Positions 17,759 to 26,017 of a DNA stretch of 64,000 nt are shown here, one piece after another (within the stretch, counting starts at the first letter, position 1; each line of letters begins with the position of its first letter). Where the stretch lies: positions 1-64,000 of the forward strand of contig JAPOXO010000006.1 in assembly GCA_026707045.1 (NCBI GenBank), written 5' to 3'. Both the position numbers and the translations under genes were made by a program. This DNA comes from Gammaproteobacteria bacterium. GTDB taxonomy: Bacteria; Pseudomonadota; Gammaproteobacteria; Pseudomonadales; Azotimanducaceae. Below the pieces are notes generated by a model, which was not told the origin of the DNA, searched no databases, and was given only the letters and a program-made list of their open reading frames with translations.

Positions 17759-18661
17759 TTAAGCAAAGGGGTCCGTTCCAGTCTTCATAAAGGGTCCAAC
17801 CCGCTCCGGATGGTCGTTGTGTTCACGGTACGGATACAGCGACTCCAAGCCCAAGATTCTTTCCAATTCAGGGAATCGTTCCAACAATGCCGCATCAATC
17901 TCTTCTCGATTCCATTGATGAATGGGACGCATGTGCATTCGCATGAAGACTTGAACAAGCGTAACGCGGAGACCCGGGTTCTTTCTAGGTGTGGAACCGT
18001 GCCACGTTGAACCATGCCAAACTGCTAGCGAGCCAGCCTTGCCGTGCAGAGGTACGACTTTGAATGGTGTGCTATCGAGTGAAGATTCGTGCGGAAGTGT
18101 CGCACGACCATAGCGATGCGACCCGGGCACAAATACCGTGGGACCATCATCCGCACCCGCGTAGTCAGTACACAGCCAAGACAGGTTGGCCACGTGAGCT
18201 ATGTGCCCTCCACCTGGCGGAATCCCATGGGCATCGCTGTGCAATCCCAATCCTCCCGCCGATTCGGGTTTGATGATCCAAGTGTGGCCGGTGAGCATTG
18301 CGCTTTGACCGAGCAGCCAGCGTGCGATCGTCAAGACCTTGGGATTCGTGGCTGCCTCCGCGAACACATCGTCTTCCTGAAGCAGATACCACGAATTTCG
18401 AAAGGCGGATTTTGCTGCTTCCGGTCCAGCCGTTGCATAGTCTCCGATCTCGATGTTATTGCGTTTTTCGCACGTCCGAATGATTGCCTCGCGAAGTCGA
18501 TCCGGAAAGTCATTGTCGGTACCCATCAACTCGGGCGGGATGACAGTGAGCCCGTAGGCGTCTAGTTCCAGTGCGTGTTTCGTAAGCCCAAACTGATCTA
18601 AGTCTTGCATGAGCGGATCTAGGTTCGGACAGGTTTCGTAGGATGAGATGTCTTTGTGCAT
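17759..18661 (-). CDS. phytanoyl-CoA dioxygenase (PhyH) family protein
   Basis: A 300-residue Fe(II)/2-oxoglutarate oxygenase. GLHSDAHGIPPGGGH (about 158-172) carries the HxD iron ligands. WHGSTWHGSTP (about 214-224) supplies the second histidine, followed by GLRVTLVQ with the 2-oxoglutarate-binding arginine. The product would hydroxylate a small organic substrate; many bacterial members act on secondary metabolites rather than phytanoyl-CoA. It heads a two-gene unit with the SMP-30 lactonase. The N-terminus lacks any signal peptide, so it is cytoplasmic. Confidence 0.87.
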   Translation of the reverse strand: MHKDISSYETCPNLDPLMQDLDQFGLTKHALELDAYGLTVIPPELMGTDNDFPDRLREAIIRTCEKRNNIEIGDYATAGPEAAKSAFRNSWYLLQEDDVFAEAATNPKVLTIARWLLGQSAMLTGHTWIIKPESAGGLGLHSDAHGIPPGGGHIAHVANLSWLCTDYAGADDGPTVFVPGSHRYGRATLPHESSLDSTPFKVVPLHGKAGSLAVWHGSTWHGSTPRKNPGLRVTLVQVFMRMHMRPIHQWNREEIDAALLERFPELERILGLESLYPYREHNDHPERVGPFMKTGTDPFA

Positions 18662-19332
18662 TTACGCGAAAGTCTTTGCAGCTCGAACGAGCCTCGAATG
18701 TTACATCATTTCATTTCCGCGATAGGTTCGCTGTGTAGTCCTGTGAACTCCGTTTACTAATGCTTTTTCGCACGCATTTCCTTCCTGAGTCACGGAGCGT
18801 AAATTCGAGGCACTCACATAGAAACAGACCACGATAGATGTAGAGATAAAGTGTCACAAGTCAGCACTCCAAGGGCGTTGAGTCCCCAATTGGCTTTCAT
18901 ACCGAGTTGCGACGGGCGTAGTGCTGTGCCTTGATCCCAATAGAAAAACAGATGGGGTGGCAGTTCTATATTTATGAAACCGTGCGGAATCGAGGAATCG
19001 AACCACAGCTCGACAGTCAGATCAGTAGCGAATTAGCACGTCTAGTAATTAATTCCGTTTATGTACGAAAAAAGAGTGACTTCACGAATGAGCTGAGTGA
19101 GCCAGTCTGCACTCGCCCCAATCGATATTTGAAGACTGGCTTTGGCACATGACACGCACAAACCGAGTACCAACACTAAGCCACATCAGAACCAGATACG
19201 GACGTCCAGTCCCGTCCAACAGTGCTTAGATGGGATATCTCTGTCTGGTTAGGTTAGTAATCCCATTCACTAACGGTGAGGGACTTGGGTGCAGAACGCG
19301 CCTTGAAGAATCACGATCTGATTCGTAAGTTG
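18662..19332. other. long intergenic stretch, no gene supported
   Basis: 671 bases. A 73-codon open frame at 18931-19152 has no recognisable motif and is not called. A short inverted repeat (GTTAGT 19253-19258, ACTAAC 19269-19274) is present. It probably contains the promoter of the PhyH gene and possibly decayed sequence. Confidence 0.55.
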
Positions 19333-19974
19333 CTAAAACCTCATCCCAACACCAAGGGATAGAACTAACCCGTCGACATCTGAATCCAACGGCGTCCCAA
19401 ATTCAATTCCAAGAGCTAAGTCGTTGGGGAACGTGTAGAGAATGCCGCCAGAGAGTGTTCTGCTTTCTTCATTGTCAAGTCCGTAAACCGTTGCTCTGAG
19501 CAATACATCATCAAGCTGTAAGAACGTTCCAGCATGAGCTTCCCACGAGTCATCGCTTTCCCCTTCTAGCCATGAATTTGGGATGCTTACTTCCGACCGT
19601 ATCAGCGACATTCCAAGAAACGGAGTCAGTTTTTGAAACTGCCATCCAATTTCGCCTCCAAACGTCGACCCACTGGACTCCAAGTCCACACAGCCGGGAG
19701 CTGCTATCGTTCGAATAGAGTCATCATAGGTTATGCAAGCGTCTCCTTCGCCATTCACAGAATTGAGCAAAGCCCCAAAATATAGGCCAGAGTCGGCAAA
19801 GTTCATATACCTCAGTCCAACACCCAACCCATCGAAGTCCATGTCCAGAGACACATATGGACCACCGATTTCACTGGTAGCCGATCCGTATTCCAGCGAT
19901 GGTAGGAGAATGTGCTCGTCAGCAATTAGACAAGAGGTCACTGACACGACCAATAGTGCGCAGAGTTTCTTCAT
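19333..19974 (-). CDS. small outer-membrane beta-barrel protein
   Basis: 213 residues. Signal peptide MKKLCALLVVSVTSCLIADE, then alternating hydrophobic strands (YVSLDMDFDGLGVGLRYMNF, SGLYFGALLN, TFGGEIGWQF, LSGGILYTF, ALGIEFG) and a terminal phenylalanine (GVGMRF), the marks of an eight-stranded barrel inserted by BAM. A cysteine pair (DACITYDD and PGCVDL) may form a loop disulfide. AGGA lies 9 nt before the ATG. Monocistronic. Function unknown; its size and barrel layout resemble the one at 44677-45270, though sequence identity is not obvious. Confidence 0.72.
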   Translation of the reverse strand: MKKLCALLVVSVTSCLIADEHILLPSLEYGSATSEIGGPYVSLDMDFDGLGVGLRYMNFADSGLYFGALLNSVNGEGDACITYDDSIRTIAAPGCVDLESSGSTFGGEIGWQFQKLTPFLGMSLIRSEVSIPNSWLEGESDDSWEAHAGTFLQLDDVLLRATVYGLDNEESRTLSGGILYTFPNDLALGIEFGTPLDSDVDGLVLSLGVGMRF

Positions 19975-20468
19975 TGTTTGATTTCCTGAGTCGTTTCGAT
20001 TTTCAAAGATTCTGGCAAGAATAGCGACACCAACTCAGCAGATGACACAACCCAAACACGAACCTTCTAGACTTTAGAACCCGAAATGTTCTTTACGTTC
20101 CAAGCAAACTCACACAACTGGTTTACCTGACTATTTATATAGGCAATTCTCAATCTGTACAGCTATGTTTCGTGGGATGCGATGTCGTTGTTCAAGGTAA
20201 TGGAAGTGAACGCATAACTTGAAGGCGCCAAGGCAAGGCAAAGCAGAGTGGATTAGAACTGCAGTTTATTGATCTACAAGCGATTCTGATCGATCTACCC
20301 ATATTGGAATGAGCACCCCAGATGGATTGAAAATCTTCCTTCGTTGCCGGTTATTTTCAACACCCGAAGAGGTTTGCTAGCTTTGAAGCAACCACCCGCT
20401 ACTCACTCAGACAATTGACCCACCTAATACTCTCGGTGGGTAATATGAGATGAGTCTACTTTCAGTAT
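19975..20468. other. intergenic region between divergent genes
   Basis: 494 bases between the barrel gene (minus) and the YIP1-like gene (plus). It contains a 7-bp perfect inverted repeat, ACCCACC 20418-20424 and GGTGGGT 20435-20441, 28 nt before the start of the plus-strand gene, a possible operator or leader hairpin. Nothing else could be supported. Confidence 0.5.
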
Positions 20469-21140
20469 ATGCAGAAACCGCGGATGATTCGCCTCGCAAG
20501 AATATTGGTCTTGCCACGTGATGTATTCGATGAGATTCGAGAAAGGGCCCCTTTTTCGTTGCCGTTTTGGACGATCCTGGCTGCCTCTCTTGTGTGCTTC
20601 TTGTTTGTTTTCATCAGTTACGACGATTTAACAGTTTCAACGGTACAGGACGACGGTACGATTGCTAGCGTGGTGTCCTATGACAATATATTTCATTCGG
20701 GTATTGGAGCAGTTTATGTATGGGTTTGGGACTCGATCTGGACCTGTTGCATTTTCTTGGTTTGGACGTGCTACTACTGGGTTGTGGGCAAAGTGCTCAA
20801 TGTCGTCACAAGTTGGCGAAACTGGTTCGGTTTTACGTGCTGGACTGCGGTTCCAGCGATCTTGGGCTCAATCGCTGATGCTTTGTACTTCGAGCTCACC
20901 AGCAACGGTCCGGTTGTTTCATTCGCCCTACTTCCATGGTTTCATTTATCGCCCAATCCCAATGCTCTAGTCGGTGTCTATTGGATTCCAATTTCACTCA
21001 TTTGGACGCTCTACATTGCTGTCAATGGTTTCATGAGATGGACTGAAAAGAGCTTTAAGACCAGTTTGATGGTCGTGTTGCCGTCAGTTGTAGCTGTAGC
21101 TCTACTGCAATTTTTGCCCGGGGCATTTCTTTCTCCGTAG
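20469..21140 (+). CDS. YIP1-family membrane protein
   Basis: 223 residues. RLARILVLPRDVFDEIRER at the N-terminus is the typical amphipathic entry of bacterial YIP1 proteins. Five hydrophobic segments follow (about 30-52, 80-105, 120-145, 165-190, 197-218). The family sits in the inner membrane; its bacterial role is not established. No strong ribosome binding site is seen before ATG 20469, but the inverted repeat at 20418-20441 lies just upstream. No neighbour is on the same strand within 290 bases. Confidence 0.7.
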   Translation: MQKPRMIRLARILVLPRDVFDEIRERAPFSLPFWTILAASLVCFLFVFISYDDLTVSTVQDDGTIASVVSYDNIFHSGIGAVYVWVWDSIWTCCIFLVWTCYYWVVGKVLNVVTSWRNWFGFTCWTAVPAILGSIADALYFELTSNGPVVSFALLPWFHLSPNPNALVGVYWIPISLIWTLYIAVNGFMRWTEKSFKTSLMVVLPSVVAVALLQFLPGAFLSP

Positions 21141-21430
21141 TGAGTCTTCGCGTATTTCCCTTCATGGCTCGAAATCTATATCGGTTGCCTCCGGTGCAAT
21201 TAGGTACTTGAATGCATTGCTGACGGTTCCGAAGTTGAATTGCGGTTCCGAGATTCAGCTGAGTGAAGTCAGAGGGCGCATTCGAGTGATGCGGCCTATT
21301 CCATTGAAACTCAAATACCAAAGTATTGAACTTATGTGAAACACACAAATTGTGTTGCGCCCTTTAAATCAATTGGGATCACCTCCCAAATGTATACTCT
21401 CTGCCTGCATCCACCCCTAGAGACCACGAA

Positions 21431-22312
21431 ATGTTATTGAGCGGAGCTATTAAGTCATTGAAAGTCAACACCTATCTCGGAAGATTAGCCGCAATCGTTT
21501 GCCTGCTGACGTTGGGATTCGCGCTGACCGCGAATGCCGTGGACGTTGAAGAGGACGTCATTTACGGACACAAGGACGGGATGGCTCTTATCTACCATGT
21601 GCTAACCCCTGAGGAGCAAAATGGTGCAGCTGTGTTGCTAATGATTAGTGGCGGATGGTATTCATGGAATATGAGCGGTGAGATGATGGCTTACTTCACG
21701 TCATTTCTCACTGACGAAGGTTTCACGGTAATTGCTGTAAATCACGGTAGTTCTCCACGCTACCAGGTACCTGACGCCGTCTCGGATGTTCGTCGCGCTG
21801 TTCGACACATTCGAGCAAATGCGGATGAATATGGAATTGATGCCGACAGAATGGGTGTATACGGTGCCAGTGCTGGGGGACACCTATCGCTGATGCTGGG
21901 GCTGACAAGTGATGAGGGAAATGCAGAAGCCGAAGACCCCATCAATCAAGTGTCAAATCGGGTCAACGCTGTGGTTGCCTACTTTCCGCCTGTTGATCTA
22001 AAGGACTGGGTGAATGATGAGTCTGACTACCCAGCATTGCGTTTCGATCCCGAGTTAGCGCCAGCCAATTCACCGATAGAGTTTGTGACCGACGATGACC
22101 CGCCCATTCTCCTGATTCACGGAGATCAGGACGACGTTGTTCCGGTAGAACATAGTCGGCGTATGCACGCCGCCCTGAAAGAAGCAGGTGTAACCAACGA
22201 ATACATCGAGATCGAAGGCGCGGGCCATTCTTTTTCTACGCCGGAGCACTCCGAAAGAGTGAATAAAGCAACCGTAGACTTCTTTAAGGAGCACTTGGCC
22301 CCACCACCGTAG
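21431..22312 (+). CDS. secreted alpha/beta hydrolase (esterase/dienelactone-hydrolase-like)
   Basis: 293 residues. A signal peptide (about residues 17-37, ending ALTANA) sends it to the periplasm. The alpha/beta hydrolase fold shows SGGWYSWN as oxyanion-side motif (about 73-80), the nucleophile elbow GASAGG with Ser147, the acid in LIHGDQDDVVPVEH, and the histidine in GAGHSF near the C-terminus. The arrangement fits the BD-FAE/carboxylesterase group that cleaves short-chain esters or acetylated sugars. The gene is followed directly by a hairpin at its stop codon. Monocistronic. Confidence 0.85.
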   Translation: MLLSGAIKSLKVNTYLGRLAAIVCLLTLGFALTANAVDVEEDVIYGHKDGMALIYHVLTPEEQNGAAVLLMISGGWYSWNMSGEMMAYFTSFLTDEGFTVIAVNHGSSPRYQVPDAVSDVRRAVRHIRANADEYGIDADRMGVYGASAGGHLSLMLGLTSDEGNAEAEDPINQVSNRVNAVVAYFPPVDLKDWVNDESDYPALRFDPELAPANSPIEFVTDDDPPILLIHGDQDDVVPVEHSRRMHAALKEAGVTNEYIEIEGAGHSFSTPEHSERVNKATVDFFKEHLAPPP

Positions 22313-22332
22313 AGCTTGGAATTTAAGCTCTA
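22310..22332 (+). terminator. terminator-like hairpin overlapping the stop codon
   Basis: TAGAGCTT (22310-22317) and AAGCTCTA (22325-22332) form an 8-bp perfect stem with a 7-nt loop; the first three bases are the stop codon of the hydrolase. No T-run follows, so termination would be weak. Confidence 0.45.
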
Positions 22333-22486
22333 TACCTCGAACGCGAGCGGAGATTCCTTAGCGTCTTCAAGAAAAGTCCGTGGCCGACGCGACTCGAAAT
22401 GAACGCGCAAGCTGTTTCTGGCCAAAGCATGTAGATTGCGCCTTCGCGGGCTTTGAAGAAAGCGCGCTAGCGAAAACTTAGATTTA

Positions 22487-22918
22487 TCAGGGACCGTACT
22501 GGGACTCTATGTCCACCTGGATGCGTTCATTTCGAATGGTCAGAAGTTCTCCCTTCGCCCAGTCGGACAGTTCTCCCATTGGAAATCTAACACCTGGACA
22601 GGTTGTTGTCTTGTCCGCCCTGACTTGGCGATGAGCTCCCAGCACGAAACCCGGATAACGCATTTTTAAATCCACGAGCAACTCTTTCAGCCCGTTCATC
22701 TGTTCTGGACTTGGGGTGAGCTCGTCAAATACACCCGAAATTACGATCCCGAGGCTATTCGGATGTTGACCTTTGTTGTTTGTGGGAATTAGTTGAGTTC
22801 GCGAACCATCCAATTCAATGCGAAAGTGAAAATTGGTTCGAGCACACCCATCGTGATGAAGCAGGACAAACTTGACTGCTCCTATTGGAGTATCCGCGTC
22901 GATCAGGCCGCCCTTCAC
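22487..22918 (-). CDS. N-acetylmuramoyl-L-alanine amidase-like (PGRP/Amidase_2) protein
   Basis: 143 residues forming an Amidase_2 domain. FVLLHHDGCARTNFHFRI holds the first zinc histidine, HPNSLGIVISG the central strand, and LGAHRQVRADKTTCPG-like sequence (here KTTTCPG) the second histidine and cysteine ligand. There is no signal peptide, so it is either cytoplasmic or exported by lysis, as in phage-type endolysins. It is the last gene of a minus-strand operon, 14 bases after the glutaredoxin-DinB gene. The usual role is cleaving the amide bond in peptidoglycan stem peptides. Confidence 0.8.
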   Translation of the reverse strand: MKGGLIDADTPIGAVKFVLLHHDGCARTNFHFRIELDGSRTQLIPTNNKGQHPNSLGIVISGVFDELTPSPEQMNGLKELLVDLKMRYPGFVLGAHRQVRADKTTTCPGVRFPMGELSDWAKGELLTIRNERIQVDIESQYGP

Positions 22919-22932
22919 ATTCTTTCTCTCCT

Positions 22933-23691
22933 TTAGTCATCCCAAATGTTATTGGGCAATGGGAGATCTCTATAGTCGGCTTCGGAGTGCCAACCTCGAA
23001 TTTCGGGCTGCCACTCTCTGACGAAATGCATCAGTTGTCGAAGATGCTGCGCAACATGCCACGTGCATCTTTCAAGTACTTGATGCCTAGTCTGCGGACC
23101 GTAGAACGTCTTTACCCTTGATTGCCAGTCGTTAGGAGGATATTTCAATTCCTCTCGTGTGCGTTCGATCCTTCCACATAGATCGTCGATCAAAATAGGA
23201 GTGTCGGATTCCGAGTGTACATTTGCTGGATCAGTTTCAAGAGTTTCAATCTTTCCCGTTACTGGCTGAGCAACCTCGACAGTGTGATGAAGGAGTTCCA
23301 GCACCGTGCGATCACGTCCCGGCAATCTCTTATTCAGAACATTAGATGAGAGTTGAGGAGTCACTGACTGAATTGCCGACAGAAAAAGATCAAGTCTCTC
23401 AACTAATTCCGAAGGGTCAAGTCGGGGGTTTGCGTCGAATTCGAGACCAAGCAAATGAGCGACTTGGGCAAGATCCACTCCTGATATAGACTTCTCTCCA
23501 AGAGTTATAACAGGCACCGAACTGAAGCCGATGTGGGCTAGGTCTTCCAATGCCTCAAATTGTTCAGAGACGTTGATGGAATTGAACTCGACTTCACGAG
23601 CCGAGAGAAACTCCTTAACTCGAAGGCAGCTTGTTCATCCAGGTTGCCAATATACGGTCGGACAGGATGAGATATCGGCAGCGTTTGTCAA
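22933..23691 (-). CDS. glutaredoxin-DinB fusion with TGA (Sec?) at the first CxxC position
   Basis: Read from TTG 23691 (GAGGA 9 nt upstream, five bases after the preceding stop) the frame encodes VYWQPG-TGA-TSCLRVKEFL; the TGA is at 23635-23637. What follows is a full glutaredoxin: VEFNSINV, the cis-proline motif SSVPVI, and SGVDLAQVAHLLG. Then comes a DinB-like four-helix domain with LLHHTVEVA and WHVAQHLRQL (three possible metal histidines) and the family-like ending YRDLPLPNNIWDD. Homologues, as I recall them, have Cys-Thr-Ser-Cys here. The codon could be selenocysteine (residue 19 of 252), since UxxC glutaredoxin-like selenoproteins exist; if it is a plain stop, translation could only resume at TTG 23550 without the redox site. 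A stem (CTCGGC/GTCGAG) can be drawn 30-48 nt after the TGA but lacks a clear loop G. The call between selenoprotein and pseudogene is open. Confidence 0.72.
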
Positions 23692-23696
23692 GGCGA

Positions 23697-24158
23697 CTAA
23701 TCCTCGCTCGATTCCGATTCCCAATAGGGTGGAGTATTGAGAGGACCAATGTTTTCTCCAAGCTGTATGAGCACACCGTGAGAACTCTTTGGGGAAATGA
23801 AAGCATCAACTCCGCCACTTGAAGGATCCAAGTTCTTGTCGACCACTCGGACGCCATTTTCTTCAAGTCGCTGAGTTTGTTCGTCCAAATTGGGCGTCTG
23901 CAGCGTTATGTGATGGACGCCTTCCCCTCTCTTTTCGATGAATTTTGCTAGAAATCCATCAGGATCGACAGGTTCGAGCAGTTCGATGCAAAATCCATCG
24001 AGATCGAAGATTCCCAGCTTGAACTCGCCGGTGTGATGCATGCTTGTTCGTACGTGCTTGGCTCCCAGCTGGCCTTCGTAGAACTGACGTGCATCCTCAA
24101 TGCTCTTGACGGCAATTCCAATGTGGTCCATTCGCCCTATCGACTTCGTATCGGACAC
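23697..24158 (-). CDS. VOC-family protein, methylmalonyl-CoA epimerase-like
   Basis: 153 residues with two vicinal-oxygen-chelate repeats. MDHIGIAVKSIEDARQFYEGQLG opens the first with metal histidine 12, FCIELLEPVDPDGFLAKFIEKRGEGVHHITL carries the glutamate and the second histidine, and GVLIQL the last ligand position. This pattern is closest to methylmalonyl-CoA epimerase and related CoA-ester enzymes. It lies between the 2-hydroxyacyl-CoA lyase-like gene (55 bases) and the glutaredoxin fusion (5 bases) in one operon, consistent with CoA-thioester metabolism. Exact reaction is inferred. Confidence 0.82.
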   Translation of the reverse strand: MSDTKSIGRMDHIGIAVKSIEDARQFYEGQLGAKHVRTSMHHTGEFKLGIFDLDGFCIELLEPVDPDGFLAKFIEKRGEGVHHITLQTPNLDEQTQRLEENGVRVVDKNLDPSSGGVDAFISPKSSHGVLIQLGENIGPLNTPPYWESESSED

Positions 24159-24213
24159 AGGTTCGAAAATCCTCTTATGGTGATTTACGCATTTGAATCT
24201 TAGATTCAGACCT

Positions 24214-25869
24214 CTAAGTGGTTAGCCACTGAAACTTCTGAGGCTTACGGCTTGCTCGTGGGTGTAGAGGTACATTGATCATTGCTGGACCGTCATGCTC
24301 CATGACTTCGTCCAAGGCGGATCGTAGGTCCGTCGGATCGGCAACGTACATTCCCTTGCCGCCTAACGCTTCCAACATCCCTTCGTATCGAGCACCATAG
24401 GTCAGAAAGCCAGGTGGAAGTTTTTGACCTTCCTCCGGCTGTGGATATCCACCACCAATTCCACCGTTGTTCAACACAATGAGCTTAATAGGCAAGTTGT
24501 AGCGAACCATGGTTTCGAGTTCCATACCCGAAAAACCAAATGCAGAGTCTCCTTGTACGGACACTATGGGTTTGTCGGGATTCGTTACCGCCGCTGCGAT
24601 GGCGAAGCCCAAACCGACCCCCATCGTTCCATAGGTTCCCGCATCAAGACGATGCCTAGCGCGCCGATTCAGCATTTGAGTTCTGCCGATATCCATCGTG
24701 TTGGCACCTTCTCCAATGATGATCGCATCATCAGGCAACCAATCATCGATGTCTCGAAATGCTCTGTAGTAGTTCGTCGGGCTCGTGTCATCTTCAGTCA
24801 TACCACGCACGGCTTCGACATTTTCATTGGCTTTGCCTTGCAGTGTGGCACGCCAGTCCGTCTCGGCAGGATAGAACCACTGTCGGTTGGACAGAGCAGT
24901 ATTGAGTTGCTGGGTTACTGCCTTTCCGTCTCCGACGAGGGCAACTTCAGGAGCTACATTTCGCCCGATTTCTTCTTGTGCGATATCAAGCTGAATCACT
25001 CGTACATTCTCGGCAAACCTTGGCGGCAGACCGAAGTGCATGATCCAATTGAGGCGAGCTCCCATGAGAAATACCACATCGGCTTCTCGCAGTGCTGTGC
25101 TTCGCGCCGCGCCTACGGACAAAGGATCGTCATCGGGAAGTACACCCTTGCCCATCGGAGACGCAAGGAACGGAAGCTGCGTTCGTTCCATAAACGCTCG
25201 AACCTCTTCTTCGGCACGGGACCATGCCATTCCCTTGCCCACAACTACCAAAGGCCTTTTAGCGGACTCCAAAACCGAGAGAGCTTCTTCCACTGCTTGC
25301 GGGTCTGCGAGTGAACGAGGTGGGTCAACCACTCGGTTCGCCGTGACTACCTCGGATTCTTCCACTTTTCCACGAATGATGTCGTCCGGAAAGTCCAGGT
25401 AGGATGCGCCCGGTCGACCGTACAGGGAGTTTCGAACGGCTTCAGCCACATAAAAGGGAATGCGACCTGTGTGCTCTATGGCGTGAGCGTACTTGCAATA
25501 GGGTTTGGCTAATTCGACCTGCCGTTCTTCTTGAAACGCTCCCATTCCGTTTTGGTAAACGGGAGAAGCACCACCGATGAGAATCATCGGCCAGCAGTTT
25601 TGCTGTGCGTTGGCGAGGCCCGCGAATGCGTGAATCACTCCAGGACCGGAAACTGTCAGACAAGCCTGCGGGCGACCTGTGAGGTAACCGGCCGCATGAG
25701 CGGCGTAGCTGGCTGCTTGTTCATTGCGCATCCCAATGAATTGAATTCCTGCATCTTGCGCTGCAGAAGCCACACCTTGAACCGGAAAACCAATGATTCC
25801 GAACATGTAGTCGACACCCTGCTCTTTCAAGCTGCGAGCCATCAACGTTGCGCCATTGATAGTTGCCAT
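24214..25869 (-). CDS. thiamine-diphosphate enzyme: oxalyl-CoA decarboxylase or 2-hydroxyacyl-CoA lyase
   Basis: 551 residues in the three-domain ThDP fold. FIGMRNEQAASYAAHAAGY carries the catalytic Glu50, the middle domain has VVVGKGMAWSRAE and VIQLDIAQEEIGRN, and the C-terminal ThDP/Mg motif runs from GDSAFGFSG to NN (about 435-465). The overall sequence is that of oxalyl-CoA decarboxylase and 2-hydroxyacyl-CoA lyase, which act on short CoA esters and release formyl-CoA. It heads the operon with the VOC gene and is divergent from an ADP-forming acyl-CoA ligase; no frc-like gene is adjacent, so the lyase role is about as likely as oxalate degradation. Confidence 0.85.
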   Translation of the reverse strand: MATINGATLMARSLKEQGVDYMFGIIGFPVQGVASAAQDAGIQFIGMRNEQAASYAAHAAGYLTGRPQACLTVSGPGVIHAFAGLANAQQNCWPMILIGGASPVYQNGMGAFQEERQVELAKPYCKYAHAIEHTGRIPFYVAEAVRNSLYGRPGASYLDFPDDIIRGKVEESEVVTANRVVDPPRSLADPQAVEEALSVLESAKRPLVVVGKGMAWSRAEEEVRAFMERTQLPFLASPMGKGVLPDDDPLSVGAARSTALREADVVFLMGARLNWIMHFGLPPRFAENVRVIQLDIAQEEIGRNVAPEVALVGDGKAVTQQLNTALSNRQWFYPAETDWRATLQGKANENVEAVRGMTEDDTSPTNYYRAFRDIDDWLPDDAIIIGEGANTMDIGRTQMLNRRARHRLDAGTYGTMGVGLGFAIAAAVTNPDKPIVSVQGDSAFGFSGMELETMVRYNLPIKLIVLNNGGIGGGYPQPEEGQKLPPGFLTYGARYEGMLEALGGKGMYVADPTDLRSALDEVMEHDGPAMINVPLHPRASRKPQKFQWLTT

Positions 25870-26017
25870 ATTCCCTCTCCCTTGTAGTCAGCGATTTGTA
25901 CTCAATGTGCAGAATAGACCATCTCTTCTACGCACACCGACAACAACAATTACTAGCTCTTGAGGCGTATAGTACTTAACTGGTTCGTTGAAGCCTTGGG
26001 AGCCCGGGAGTTTGCCA

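Noticed and set aside
18985..19010. tRNA T-arm-like string GGAATCGAACC on the minus strand
   Set aside because: No paired acceptor, D or anticodon stems could be formed around it.
18931..19152. A 73-codon open frame in the 18.7-19.3 kb spacer
   Set aside because: No motif, no ribosome binding site and no hydrophobic or compositional signal of a real gene.
24424..25314. A 296-codon open frame on the plus strand
   Set aside because: It is antisense to the ThDP lyase gene, has no recognisable motif and mirrors the codon bias of the real gene.
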